Below are positions 57,551 through 64,000 of a DNA stretch of 64,000 bases, in pieces. The position numbers were made by a program, and so were the translations under genes. The notes under the pieces were generated by a model, which worked only from the letters and a program-made list of their open reading frames with translations, was not told the DNA's origin and ran no database searches. Position 1 is the first letter of the stretch. The number at the start of each line of letters is the position of its first letter. Source of the stretch: DASRSS01 sp035765515 (GTDB taxonomy: Bacteria; Actinomycetota; Actinomycetes; Mycobacteriales; Jatrophihabitantaceae); NCBI GenBank assembly GCA_035765515.1, contig DASTXN010000155.1, forward strand, positions 1 through 64,000, given 5' to 3'.

Positions 57551-59887
57551 ATGATGCACGTACGCAAGCGCAACGGTGACAGCGAACCGGTCGACGTCAA
57601 CAAGATCGTCCGAGCGGTCGAGCGGTGGACGGACGGGCTGGCCGACGTCGACCCGCTGCGGATCGCGACCAGGACGATCAGCGGCCTCTACGACGGCGCC
57701 ACCACCGCCGAACTGGATCGGCTGTCGATCCAGACGTCCGCCGAACTGATCGGCGAGGAGCCGCAGTACTCCCAGCTGGCCGCGCGGCTGCTGGCCGGCT
57801 ACATCGACAAGGAGGTCCGCAACCAGGGAGTCGCCTCGTTCTCGCAGGCGATCGGGCTCGGCCACGCCGAGGGACTGATCGGCGACGAGACCGCGAAGTT
57901 CGTCAAGGACAATGCGCGCAAGCTCGACTTCGCGATCGACGAGTCCGCCGACCGTCGGTTCGAGTACTTCGGGCTGCGCACGGTGTACGACCGGTACCTG
58001 TTGCGGCACCCCACGTCGCGACTGGTGATCGAGACTCCGCAGTACTTCCTGCTGCGCGTGGCCTGCGGGCTGTCCAGCACACCGGGCGAGGCGATCGGCT
58101 TCTACCGGCTGCTGTCCTCGCTCGCGTACCTGCCGTCGTCCCCGACGCTGTTCAACTCCGGAACGCGGCACACCCAGATGTCCTCGTGCTATCTCGTCGA
58201 CAGCCCGCGCGACGAGCTCGACTCGATCTACTCGCGCTACGCGCAGGTGGCGCGGCTGTCGAAGTTCGCCGGCGGAATCGGCATCGCGTTCTCGCGGGTT
58301 CGTTCGCGCGGCGCTCTGATCCGCGGCACGAACGGGCAGTCGAACGGGATCGTGCCGTGGCTGCGGATCCTCGACTCGTCCGTCGCCGCGGTGAACCAGG
58401 GCGGCCGGCGCAAGGGCGCGGCGTGCGTGTACCTCGAGCCGTGGCACCCGGACGTCGAGGAGTTCCTCGAGCTGCGCGACAACACCGGTGACGAGGCAAG
58501 GCGTACTCACAACCTGAACCTGGCCAACTGGATCCCGGACGAGTTCATGCGCCGCGTCGAGGCCGACGAGCTGTGGTCGCTCATCGATCCGGACCAGGTT
58601 CCCGAGCTGTCTGACCTCTGGGGCGAACAGTTCGACCGCGCCTACCGGCAGGCCGAGGCGGACGGACGATTCGTCCGGCAGGTCAAGGCGCGCGAGCTGT
58701 ACCGGCGGATGATGCGCACCCTCGCGCAGACCGGGCAGGGCTGGATGGTGTTCAAGGACAGCTCGAACGCCAAGTGCAACCAGACCGCCCGCGCCGGCAA
58801 CGTGGTGCACCTGTCGAACCTGTGCACCGAGATCATCGAGGTCAACTCGGACAGCGAGACCGCGGTCTGCAACCTGGGCTCGATCAACCTCGCGCGCCAC
58901 GTGACCGCCGACGGCGTCGACTGGTCGAAGCTGCGCGACACCGTGCGCACCGCGGTGCCGTTCCTGGACCGCGTGATCGACATCAACTACTACCCGAGCA
59001 CCGAGGCGGCCGCGTCCAACCCGCGGTGGCGTCCGGTGGGCCTGGGCGTGATGGGGCTGCAGGACGTGTTCTTTGCGCTGCGACTGCCGTTCGACTCGGC
59101 CGAGGCCCGCGAGCTGTCCACCAGCATCGCCGAAGAGATCTACCTGACGGCGCTGGAGGTTTCGGCGGATCTGGCTGCCGAAGCGGGTCCACACCCGGCC
59201 TTCGACGAGACGCGCGCGGCGGACGGGATCTTGCAGCCCGAGCTCTGGAACAGCACGCCGACGCAGGCCGAGCGCTGGACGGCGCTGCGCGAGAAGGTCG
59301 CCGCGACCGGGTTGCGCAACTCGTTGCTGATCGCGATCGCGCCGACGTCGACGATCGCGTCCATCGCCGGCTGTTACGAGTGCATCGAGCCGCAGGTGTC
59401 GAACCTGTTCAAGCGCGAGACGCTGTCGGGCGAGTTCCTGCAGGTCAACAGTGCGCTGGTCCGCGAGCTCAAGTCCCTGGGTGTGTGGACGCCCGAGGTC
59501 CGCGACGCGATCAAGCGCGCCGACGGATCCGTCCAGGGCATCGAGGCACTGCCGGCGGAGACGCGGACGCTGTTCCGTACCGCGTGGGAACTGCCACAGC
59601 GCGCGTTGATCGACCTGGCCGCGGCACGCGCTCCGTACATCGACCAGTCGCAGTCGCTGAACCTGTTCATGCAGTCACCGTCCATCGGCAAGCTCTCGTC
59701 GATGTACGCGTACGCGTGGAAGTCCGGGCTCAAGTCGACCTACTACCTGCGCTCGCGACCGGCGACGCGTATCCAGCAGGCAACCGTTGCGGTCGCCGCG
59801 CCGTCCGCAGAGACGGTTGCAGCGAGCGAGGCCGAGGCGATCGCCTGCTCACTGGAGAACCCGGAAGCTTGCGAGGCCTGCCAGTGA
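57551..59887 (+). CDS. nrdA: Class Ia ribonucleoside-diphosphate reductase, alpha subunit
   Basis: Reduces ribonucleotides to deoxyribonucleotides together with NrdB under oxic conditions. The 778-residue protein has an N-terminal ATP-cone (VRKRNGDSEPVDVNKIVRAVERW), the catalytic 10-stranded barrel with SSCYLVDSPRDELDSIYSR and NLCTEIIEV (Cys and Asn-Cys-Glu active site), the LQDVFFALRLPF region, and the C-terminal redox pair CEAC. ATG codons at 57551 and 57554 follow a GAGGAGAG site. It lies under a B12 riboswitch and overlaps nrdB by four bases (GTGA). Confidence 0.97.
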   Translation: MMHVRKRNGDSEPVDVNKIVRAVERWTDGLADVDPLRIATRTISGLYDGATTAELDRLSIQTSAELIGEEPQYSQLAARLLAGYIDKEVRNQGVASFSQAIGLGHAEGLIGDETAKFVKDNARKLDFAIDESADRRFEYFGLRTVYDRYLLRHPTSRLVIETPQYFLLRVACGLSSTPGEAIGFYRLLSSLAYLPSSPTLFNSGTRHTQMSSCYLVDSPRDELDSIYSRYAQVARLSKFAGGIGIAFSRVRSRGALIRGTNGQSNGIVPWLRILDSSVAAVNQGGRRKGAACVYLEPWHPDVEEFLELRDNTGDEARRTHNLNLANWIPDEFMRRVEADELWSLIDPDQVPELSDLWGEQFDRAYRQAEADGRFVRQVKARELYRRMMRTLAQTGQGWMVFKDSSNAKCNQTARAGNVVHLSNLCTEIIEVNSDSETAVCNLGSINLARHVTADGVDWSKLRDTVRTAVPFLDRVIDINYYPSTEAAASNPRWRPVGLGVMGLQDVFFALRLPFDSAEARELSTSIAEEIYLTALEVSADLAAEAGPHPAFDETRAADGILQPELWNSTPTQAERWTALREKVAATGLRNSLLIAIAPTSTIASIAGCYECIEPQVSNLFKRETLSGEFLQVNSALVRELKSLGVWTPEVRDAIKRADGSVQGIEALPAETRTLFRTAWELPQRALIDLAAARAPYIDQSQSLNLFMQSPSIGKLSSMYAYAWKSGLKSTYYLRSRPATRIQQATVAVAAPSAETVAASEAEAIACSLENPEACEACQ

Positions 59888-60900
59888 CGACCACCGAACG
59901 ACGTCTGCTGCTCGACCCGGGCATGGAGCTCACGCTGCGGCCGATGCGGTACCCGCACTTCTACGACCGCTTCCGCGACGCGATCAAGAACACCTGGACG
60001 GTGGAGGAGGTGGACCTGCAGGCCGACCTGGCCGACTTGGCGCGGCTGACCCCGGCCGAGCAGCACCTCGTCTCGCGGCTGGTGGCGTTCTTCGCGACTG
60101 GCGACACGATCGTCGCGAACAACCTGGTGCTGAACCTGTACCAGCACGTCAATTCGCCCGAGGGCCGGCTGTACCTGTCGAGGCAGCTGTTCGAGGAGGC
60201 CGTGCACGTCCAGTTCTATCTGACCCTGCTCGACACCTACGTTCCGGACGAGGACGAGCGGTTCGCCGCGTTCGCAGCGGTGGAGAACATCCCGTCGATC
60301 AAACGCAAGGCTGACTTCTGCTTCCGCTGGATCGATTCGGTGTTCGAGCTGCGCCGGCTGTCCTCGGCGGACGACCGGCGCCAGTTCCTGCTCAACCTGA
60401 TCTGCTTCGCCGCGTGCATCGAGGGACTGTTCTTCTACGGCGCGTTCGCGTACGTGTACTTCCTGCGTTCGCGCGGGTTGCTGCACGGTCTCGCGTCGGG
60501 AACGAACTGGGTGTTCCGCGACGAGTCGATGCACATGGCGTTCGCGTTCGACGTCGTCGAGACCGTGCGGCGCGAGGAGCCCGAGCTGTTCGACGACCAG
60601 CTGCGGGCGCAGGTGCGGGACATGATCGCCGAGGCCGTCGAGTGCGAGGTGCAGTTCGCCGAGGACCTGCTCGACCAGGGCGTCTCCGGCATGTCGATCG
60701 CGGACATGCGCGAATACCTGCAGCACGTCGCCGACCGGCGCCTGGCCCAGCTCGGCATCGAACCGCTGTACGACTCGGGGAATCCGTTCACGTTCATGGA
60801 GCTGCAGGACGTGCAGGAACTGTCCAACTTCTTCGAGCGGCGGGTGTCCGCCTACCAGTTGGGGGTGACCGGGACGGTCAGCTTCGACGACGACTTCTGA
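59884..60900 (+). CDS. nrdB: Class Ia ribonucleotide reductase, beta (radical) subunit
   Basis: Provides the radical for NrdA. The 338-residue protein shows di-iron ligands: Asp in FFATGDTIVANNL, Glu and His in RQLFEEAVHVQFY, Glu in CIEGLFFYGAF, and Glu/His in WVFRDESMHMAF. The Tyr four residues after the His (HVQFY) is in the place of the radical-bearing Tyr122 of E. coli, so a tyrosyl radical is expected. The GTG start is coupled to nrdA. Class II (B12) reductase is presumably encoded elsewhere in the genome. Confidence 0.95.
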   Translation: MTTTERRLLLDPGMELTLRPMRYPHFYDRFRDAIKNTWTVEEVDLQADLADLARLTPAEQHLVSRLVAFFATGDTIVANNLVLNLYQHVNSPEGRLYLSRQLFEEAVHVQFYLTLLDTYVPDEDERFAAFAAVENIPSIKRKADFCFRWIDSVFELRRLSSADDRRQFLLNLICFAACIEGLFFYGAFAYVYFLRSRGLLHGLASGTNWVFRDESMHMAFAFDVVETVRREEPELFDDQLRAQVRDMIAEAVECEVQFAEDLLDQGVSGMSIADMREYLQHVADRRLAQLGIEPLYDSGNPFTFMELQDVQELSNFFERRVSAYQLGVTGTVSFDDDF

Positions 60901-60981
60901 TCCTCGCAGGCCGCGCGCGTGGGCCTTCCCGCCGGCGACAGTTGGCCGGAATCCGGCGCGCGCGGCTTGCGCTACCGGCGG

Positions 60982-61105
60982 ACGTGTCGCTGTTGGTCAC
61001 GTCCGTTTGCAGCGACGGCGGATGCTCTCGTTGTGCGCAGCGTCGCCCTGCCGCCTTACGTGGCGCTGTTGGTCACGTTCGTTTGCAGCGACGGCGGACG
61101 CCTTC
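60982..61105. repeat. Tandem direct repeat, period 76 bp
   Basis: Two near-identical 48-bp copies begin at 60982 and 61058. The shared core is CGCTGTTGGTCACGT, then CGTTTGCAGCGACGGCGGA. There are few differences between copies. The region lies in the 436-bp gap between nrdB and the HNH gene; no open reading frame there looks like a gene. Confidence 0.85.
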
Positions 61106-61157
61106 CTGCTCATGCTGCTTGCGTTGCCGGCGTTCCGTTCCAGCCCGTCCCTTTCCC

Positions 61158-61215
61158 GTGATCGACAGCAGGTTGTGGCTGCCCCAGCGTCCGGAACCCG
61201 CTGTTGATCATGGGG
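61158..61215. repeat. Dispersed palindromic intergenic repeat, copy C
   Basis: It begins GTGATCGACAGC and ends CTGTTGATCATGGGG, like copies A and B. Copy B has the same right end (CTGTTGATCATGGGG) and copy A the same left end (GTGATCGACAGC). The inner arms are less well kept here (TTGTGGCTGCCC, then CGTCCGGAACC). Confidence 0.75.
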
Positions 61216-61300
61216 ACTTCCGTCGCCAGCATGCGATGCTGTTCGATTTGTGAAGTGGTCGTTGGATTTGCCGAATCCGTGGTCATATATAGCAAAACGC

Positions 61301-61329
61301 TTGCTTCTGTCCGACGTGTGTACTAATAT
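61301..61329 (+). promoter_or_regulatory. Promoter of the DUF222/HNH gene
   Basis: TTGCTT (61301-61306), 17 bases and TAATAT (61324-61329), with the ATG at 61337 only seven bases after the -10. This is a textbook leaderless promoter. Confidence 0.75.
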
Positions 61330-61336
61330 CGGATGC

Positions 61337-62833
61337 ATGTCGGGGGACATCATCGAGGCCGAACCGCTGGCCCTGCTCGCGGAGCTGGACGGGGTTCTCG
61401 ACAAGCTGCGCGCCGCCGACCTGACTGTGTTGTCCGGTCCGGAGTTGCTGGAGTTCACCCGCGGCTGGGAACGGTTCGCCCGCCGTGGGGTGACGGTGCA
61501 GCACGGCGCGGTGGCGGAGTTGGATTCCCAGCGGGCTGCTGCCGATACCGGGCACGCCAGCACCGCGGCGTTGTTGACCGCTCTGTTGCGGCTCGATCCC
61601 GGGCAGGCGCGGCGGTGGGTGCGGGACGCGGCCGAGTTCGGTGCGCGCCGCGGACTGTCCGGTGAGCCGCTACCACCGGTGCTGCCGCAGACCGCCGACG
61701 CGCTGGTGGATGGGTCGATCGGGATCGAGCACGCCCGGGCGATCAGCGACCTGTTCGACCACATCCCCGGCCGAGACGCCGAGACCGAACAGAGCATCGA
61801 GGCCGCCGCCCTCCAGGCTGCCGCCGTCTGCGGGCCCCACGAACTGCGCAAGTGGTGCGTGCAGGCCGAAGCACGACTGAATCAGGACGGCACCGAACCC
61901 CGCGAGCAGGTCCAACAGCGGCTGCGCGGGCTCAACCTGATCGACCAACCCGACGGCAGCGCCAAACTCTCCGGACGGCTCACCCCGTTCGCCGCCGCCA
62001 CGCTCCGCGCCGTCCTCGGACCCCTCTCGGCCCCCGCACCCGCCGAGGACGGTGCCCGCGACGAACGCACCGCCAGCCAGCGCCGCCACGACGGCCTGGC
62101 CGAGGCCTGCACCCGCCTCCTGCGTTCGGGCACCCTGCCCGACTCCGGCGGCGCCGAGACCACCATCTTGGTCACCATCGACTACCGCGACCTCCTGGCC
62201 CGCTACTGGAACACCATCGGCAATGCGGGCAGCGCCAGTGCGAACACGGGCGCTGCCAGCAGCGACACGGCGAGCGACAGCGGCACCGCCGGGACCGACG
62301 CCGCGGGCGGTGCGACCCGGGGCAGCCGGCGGGCACCGGTCAGCACCAGCGCCGCCGGCTACGGCGTCACCTCCTACGGAACACTGATCCCGGTCGACGA
62401 ACTACTCAGACGGGCGTCGGACGCGAAGATCATCCCGGTCGTGTTGAACGACGCCGGTGGGGTCATGGCCTACGGGCGAAGCCGACGACTCGCCTCCCCA
62501 GCCCAACGAAGAGCCCTCGCCGCTCGGGATGGGGGCTGCGTGCGACCGGGCTGTACCGTGCCCGCGGACTGGTGTGAGGTGAACCATGTCGACCGTTGGG
62601 AACACGGCGGCACCACCGACATCGGCAAGATGGCACTGGTCTGCACCCACAACCACGACGACCTCGAACGCGGCGCCCGCATCGTCATGATCAACGGCCG
62701 CGCGCACTGGATCGAGCCTGCCTGGATCGATCCGTCACAGACCCCGAGGTTGAATACCGCCCACCACCTACCGCGCATCTTCACCGGGGACCTCGGCTCG
62801 GCCGCTGAGGGGAAGCAAGGCAGCGATCAATAA
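61337..62833 (+). CDS. DUF222 / HNH endonuclease (13E12-repeat family)
   Basis: A 498-residue protein of the DUF222-HNH type that is common and highly paralogous in actinobacteria. The N-terminal DUF222 helical part spans about residues 10-290. A Ser/Thr/Ala/Gly-rich linker of about 40 residues follows, then the C-terminal HNH domain with RDGGCVRPGCTVPADWCEVNHVDRWEHGGTTDIGKMALVCTHNH. Cys pairs and the H-N-H residues are intact, so it may be an active nuclease. Its role is unknown. A leaderless start at 61337 is supported by the -10 box seven bases upstream. Confidence 0.9.
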   Translation: MSGDIIEAEPLALLAELDGVLDKLRAADLTVLSGPELLEFTRGWERFARRGVTVQHGAVAELDSQRAAADTGHASTAALLTALLRLDPGQARRWVRDAAEFGARRGLSGEPLPPVLPQTADALVDGSIGIEHARAISDLFDHIPGRDAETEQSIEAAALQAAAVCGPHELRKWCVQAEARLNQDGTEPREQVQQRLRGLNLIDQPDGSAKLSGRLTPFAAATLRAVLGPLSAPAPAEDGARDERTASQRRHDGLAEACTRLLRSGTLPDSGGAETTILVTIDYRDLLARYWNTIGNAGSASANTGAASSDTASDSGTAGTDAAGGATRGSRRAPVSTSAAGYGVTSYGTLIPVDELLRRASDAKIIPVVLNDAGGVMAYGRSRRLASPAQRRALAARDGGCVRPGCTVPADWCEVNHVDRWEHGGTTDIGKMALVCTHNHDDLERGARIVMINGRAHWIEPAWIDPSQTPRLNTAHHLPRIFTGDLGSAAEGKQGSDQ

Positions 62834-63032
62834 CCGTGCGGGGACGGAAGGCGACCACCCGCACCGCACCGAGCTGGAAGCCGCCGAAGCCAACGGCACC
62901 GCGGGAGGCTGAGGCGACCCACCGCGCATCGCAACCAGCACAAGACAGCTAACCGCACGCGCTAGCGACCGCCGCTGACGACGACCCACGACATCCAGCG
63001 AGCGCGGGCGGCTACGCTCTGAGCGTCGCCCA

Positions 63033-63092
63033 TTGACAGGTCGCAGCGTGGCTGCGATAGATATATTAGTGCTATCATAGTGCTGATACACT
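63033..63092 (+). promoter_or_regulatory. Promoters and operator of the MarR gene
   Basis: TTGACA (63033-63038) is followed after 18 bases by ATAGAT (63057-63062). Nearer the gene, TACACT (63087-63092) ends six bases before the ATG, which would give a leaderless message. Between them lies GTG-C-TATCA-N6-TGATA-CAC (63069-63091), a near-perfect dyad that is a candidate MarR operator. A short direct repeat TAGTGCT (63067 and 63078) overlaps it. Confidence 0.6.
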
Positions 63093-63098
63093 TCGGCT

Positions 63099-63584
63099 AT
63101 GTCTGACGACGCGCTCGACGGCGCCTTCCTGGGACAGCTGCGCGCCAGCCTGGACGCAATGGCCGCGGACGTCGCGCAGACCCTGGTCGAACTCGGACTG
63201 ACCGACTACCGCCCCCGCTACTCAGCTGTCATCCGCATCGTCGCCACCGACGGCCCGTCCACCATCCGGCACATCACCGAGCGGATGAGAACCACGCACT
63301 CGGCCGGGAGCCAGACCGTGTCCGACATGGCAGCGCGCGGTCTGGTGGAGTTGCGGGCCGGTGCGGACGCGCGCCAGCGGGTGGTGCACCTAACGCGCAA
63401 GGCGCAGCGGCTGCGTCCGCTGCTCGACGCGGAGTGGGCGGCGACTAGCGCCGCGGTCCGCGAGCTGGGCGCCGAACTCAGCGCTCCCCTGGACGTGATC
63501 GCGCGCGAGCTGGGCGAAGCACTGCAGCGGCATACGTTCCACGAGCGCATCGCCGCACATCTGCCCCCTGAAGCTCGTGGCTAG
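63099..63584 (+). CDS. MarR-family transcriptional regulator
   Basis: A 161-residue winged-helix regulator: helices RPRYSAVIRIVATDGPSTIRHITERMRTTHSAGSQTVSDMAARGLVELRAGADARQRVVHLTRKAQRL match the MarR DNA-binding fold with the wing ending in R..V.LT.... It overlaps the next gene by eight bases, which encodes an MFS transporter; such MarR-MFS pairs are typical of drug- or metabolite-efflux systems. A dyad upstream is the probable operator. The ligand is unknown. Confidence 0.88.
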   Translation: MSDDALDGAFLGQLRASLDAMAADVAQTLVELGLTDYRPRYSAVIRIVATDGPSTIRHITERMRTTHSAGSQTVSDMAARGLVELRAGADARQRVVHLTRKAQRLRPLLDAEWAATSAAVRELGAELSAPLDVIARELGEALQRHTFHERIAAHLPPEARG

Positions 63585-64000
63585 ACCGGCACTCCTCGCC
63601 GACATCAGACCGCTGCGCGAGTACCCGGACTACCGGCGCCTCTGGTTCGGCTCTGCGCTGTCGGCGATCGGCAGCCAGATGACCACGTTCGCCGTTGCCC
63701 TGCAGGTGTTCCGGATCTCTCACTCCTCTGCCGCAGTGGGCGGCGTAGGCCTGTCCGTCGCCGTGCCCGCGATTACGGTCGGACTGTTCGCCGGCGTGCT
63801 GGTCGACTCCGTCGATCGCCGCCCGCTCGTACTCATCACGAGCTCGGCGCAGGCGTTGTTGTCGATCGCCTTCGCGATACAGGCCTTCGCGAACGTCGAC
63901 ACGCTCTGGCTGCTGTACCTGCTCAGCTCACTGCAGGGCGGGCTCGGCGCGATCGGAGCGCCCGCGCGCCGGACGTTCATGCCGCGGCTGCTGCCCCGCG
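63577..64000 (+). CDS. MFS transporter (N-terminal part, cut by window end)
   Basis: Starts at a GTG at 63577 that overlaps the MarR gene end. The 141 codons present read LREYPDYRRLWFGSALSAIGSQMTTFAVALQVF, then LSVAVPAITVGLFAGVLVDSVDRRPLVL and further membrane helices. The first helix, the GSQMTTFAVALQVF motif and the D-x-x-D-R-R loop between helices 2 and 3 are those of EntS-type major facilitator exporters. The role is probably efflux of a toxic compound or siderophore, controlled by the MarR gene. The gene continues beyond the window. Confidence 0.85.
   Translation, partial: MARPALLADIRPLREYPDYRRLWFGSALSAIGSQMTTFAVALQVFRISHSSAAVGGVGLSVAVPAITVGLFAGVLVDSVDRRPLVLITSSAQALLSIAFAIQAFANVDTLWLLYLLSSLQGGLGAIGAPARRTFMPRLLPR

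Noticed and set aside
60982..61105. Direct repeats as a minimal CRISPR array
   Set aside because: Only two copies, no palindromic repeat ends and no cas genes near.
61337..62833. HNH protein as a homing endonuclease or transposon cargo
   Set aside because: The DUF222-HNH family is a common chromosomal paralogue family in actinobacteria; no flanking inverted repeats, target duplications or transposase were found.

Overview
The window is high-GC chromosomal DNA (very many GTG starts, 4-base ATGA/GTGA overlaps between genes) from an actinobacterium. Support for this comes from the complete ergothioneine cluster egtABCDE, resuscitation-promoting factor (Rpf) genes, an F420/flavin LLM oxidoreductase, protein-O-mannosyltransferase, a DUF222/HNH protein, and the conserved order rsmI | pmt ... 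metG-tatD-rpf...rsmA and tRNA-Gln-glmU-prs. By gene order I would guess a Frankiales/Jatrophihabitans-like soil actinomycete, but that is only an inference. No insertion sequence, prophage, CRISPR array or rRNA was seen.

0.0-2.3 kb: the end of an aldehyde dehydrogenase gene diverging from a LysR regulator, then a UlaG-like metallo-beta-lactamase-fold protein. 2.3-11.3 kb: an L-arabinose regulon on the minus strand: lacI-type regulator, sugar ABC transporter (lipoprotein, double ATPase, permease), then araA-araB-araD, with matching LacI operators in front of the transporter and of the regulator itself. 11.3-12.2 kb: a small zincin and a hemerythrin protein.

12.2-26.2 kb: a large accessory catabolic locus on the minus strand. 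A dipeptide/oligopeptide-type ABC transporter (lipoprotein, two permeases, two ATPases) runs without real gaps into a SnoaL-like protein, an XRE-cupin regulator, an LLM oxidoreductase, a DUF885 metallopeptidase and a TIGR04076 protein. Next to it lie a second DUF885 peptidase, a mycothiol-dependent-isomerase-like DinB protein, a divergent amidohydrolase and a DUF1028 protein. The set looks like uptake plus intracellular hydrolysis and oxidation of a peptide- or amide-like nutrient that I cannot identify, and it is the best candidate here for an undescribed pathway.

26.2-44.5 kb: housekeeping block: fatty acid desaturase, tRNA-Gln, glmU-prs, ArsR/SRPBCC pair, rsmA, an extracytoplasmic metal/redox group (hemerythrin, COG4315 lipoprotein, Sco1), two tandem G5-domain muralytic proteins (one a true Rpf, one with a different lysozyme-like end), tatD, metG, FAD monooxygenase, rsmI, pmt, and a DoxX-like membrane protein with an 11-residue repeat tail. 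44.6-51.1 kb: RecQ helicase fused to a phosphoribosyltransferase-like end, FrnE-type DsbA, a sigma/anti-sigma pair facing a secreted beta-propeller protein behind an ECF-like promoter, and a secreted GH114-like protein.

51.1-64 kb: egtABCDE (minus strand), an isochorismatase-like hydrolase, a cobalamin riboswitch controlling nrdAB (class Ia ribonucleotide reductase), repeat-rich intergenic DNA, a DUF222/HNH protein, and a MarR-MFS pair cut by the window end.

Regulatory and repeat structure adds to this: a 17-base direct-repeat box shared by both muralytic genes and the desaturase, a dispersed 55-60 bp palindromic repeat in three intergenic regions, a 76-bp-period tandem repeat, and many genes whose -10 box sits 6-7 bases before the start codon, as expected for leaderless transcripts.
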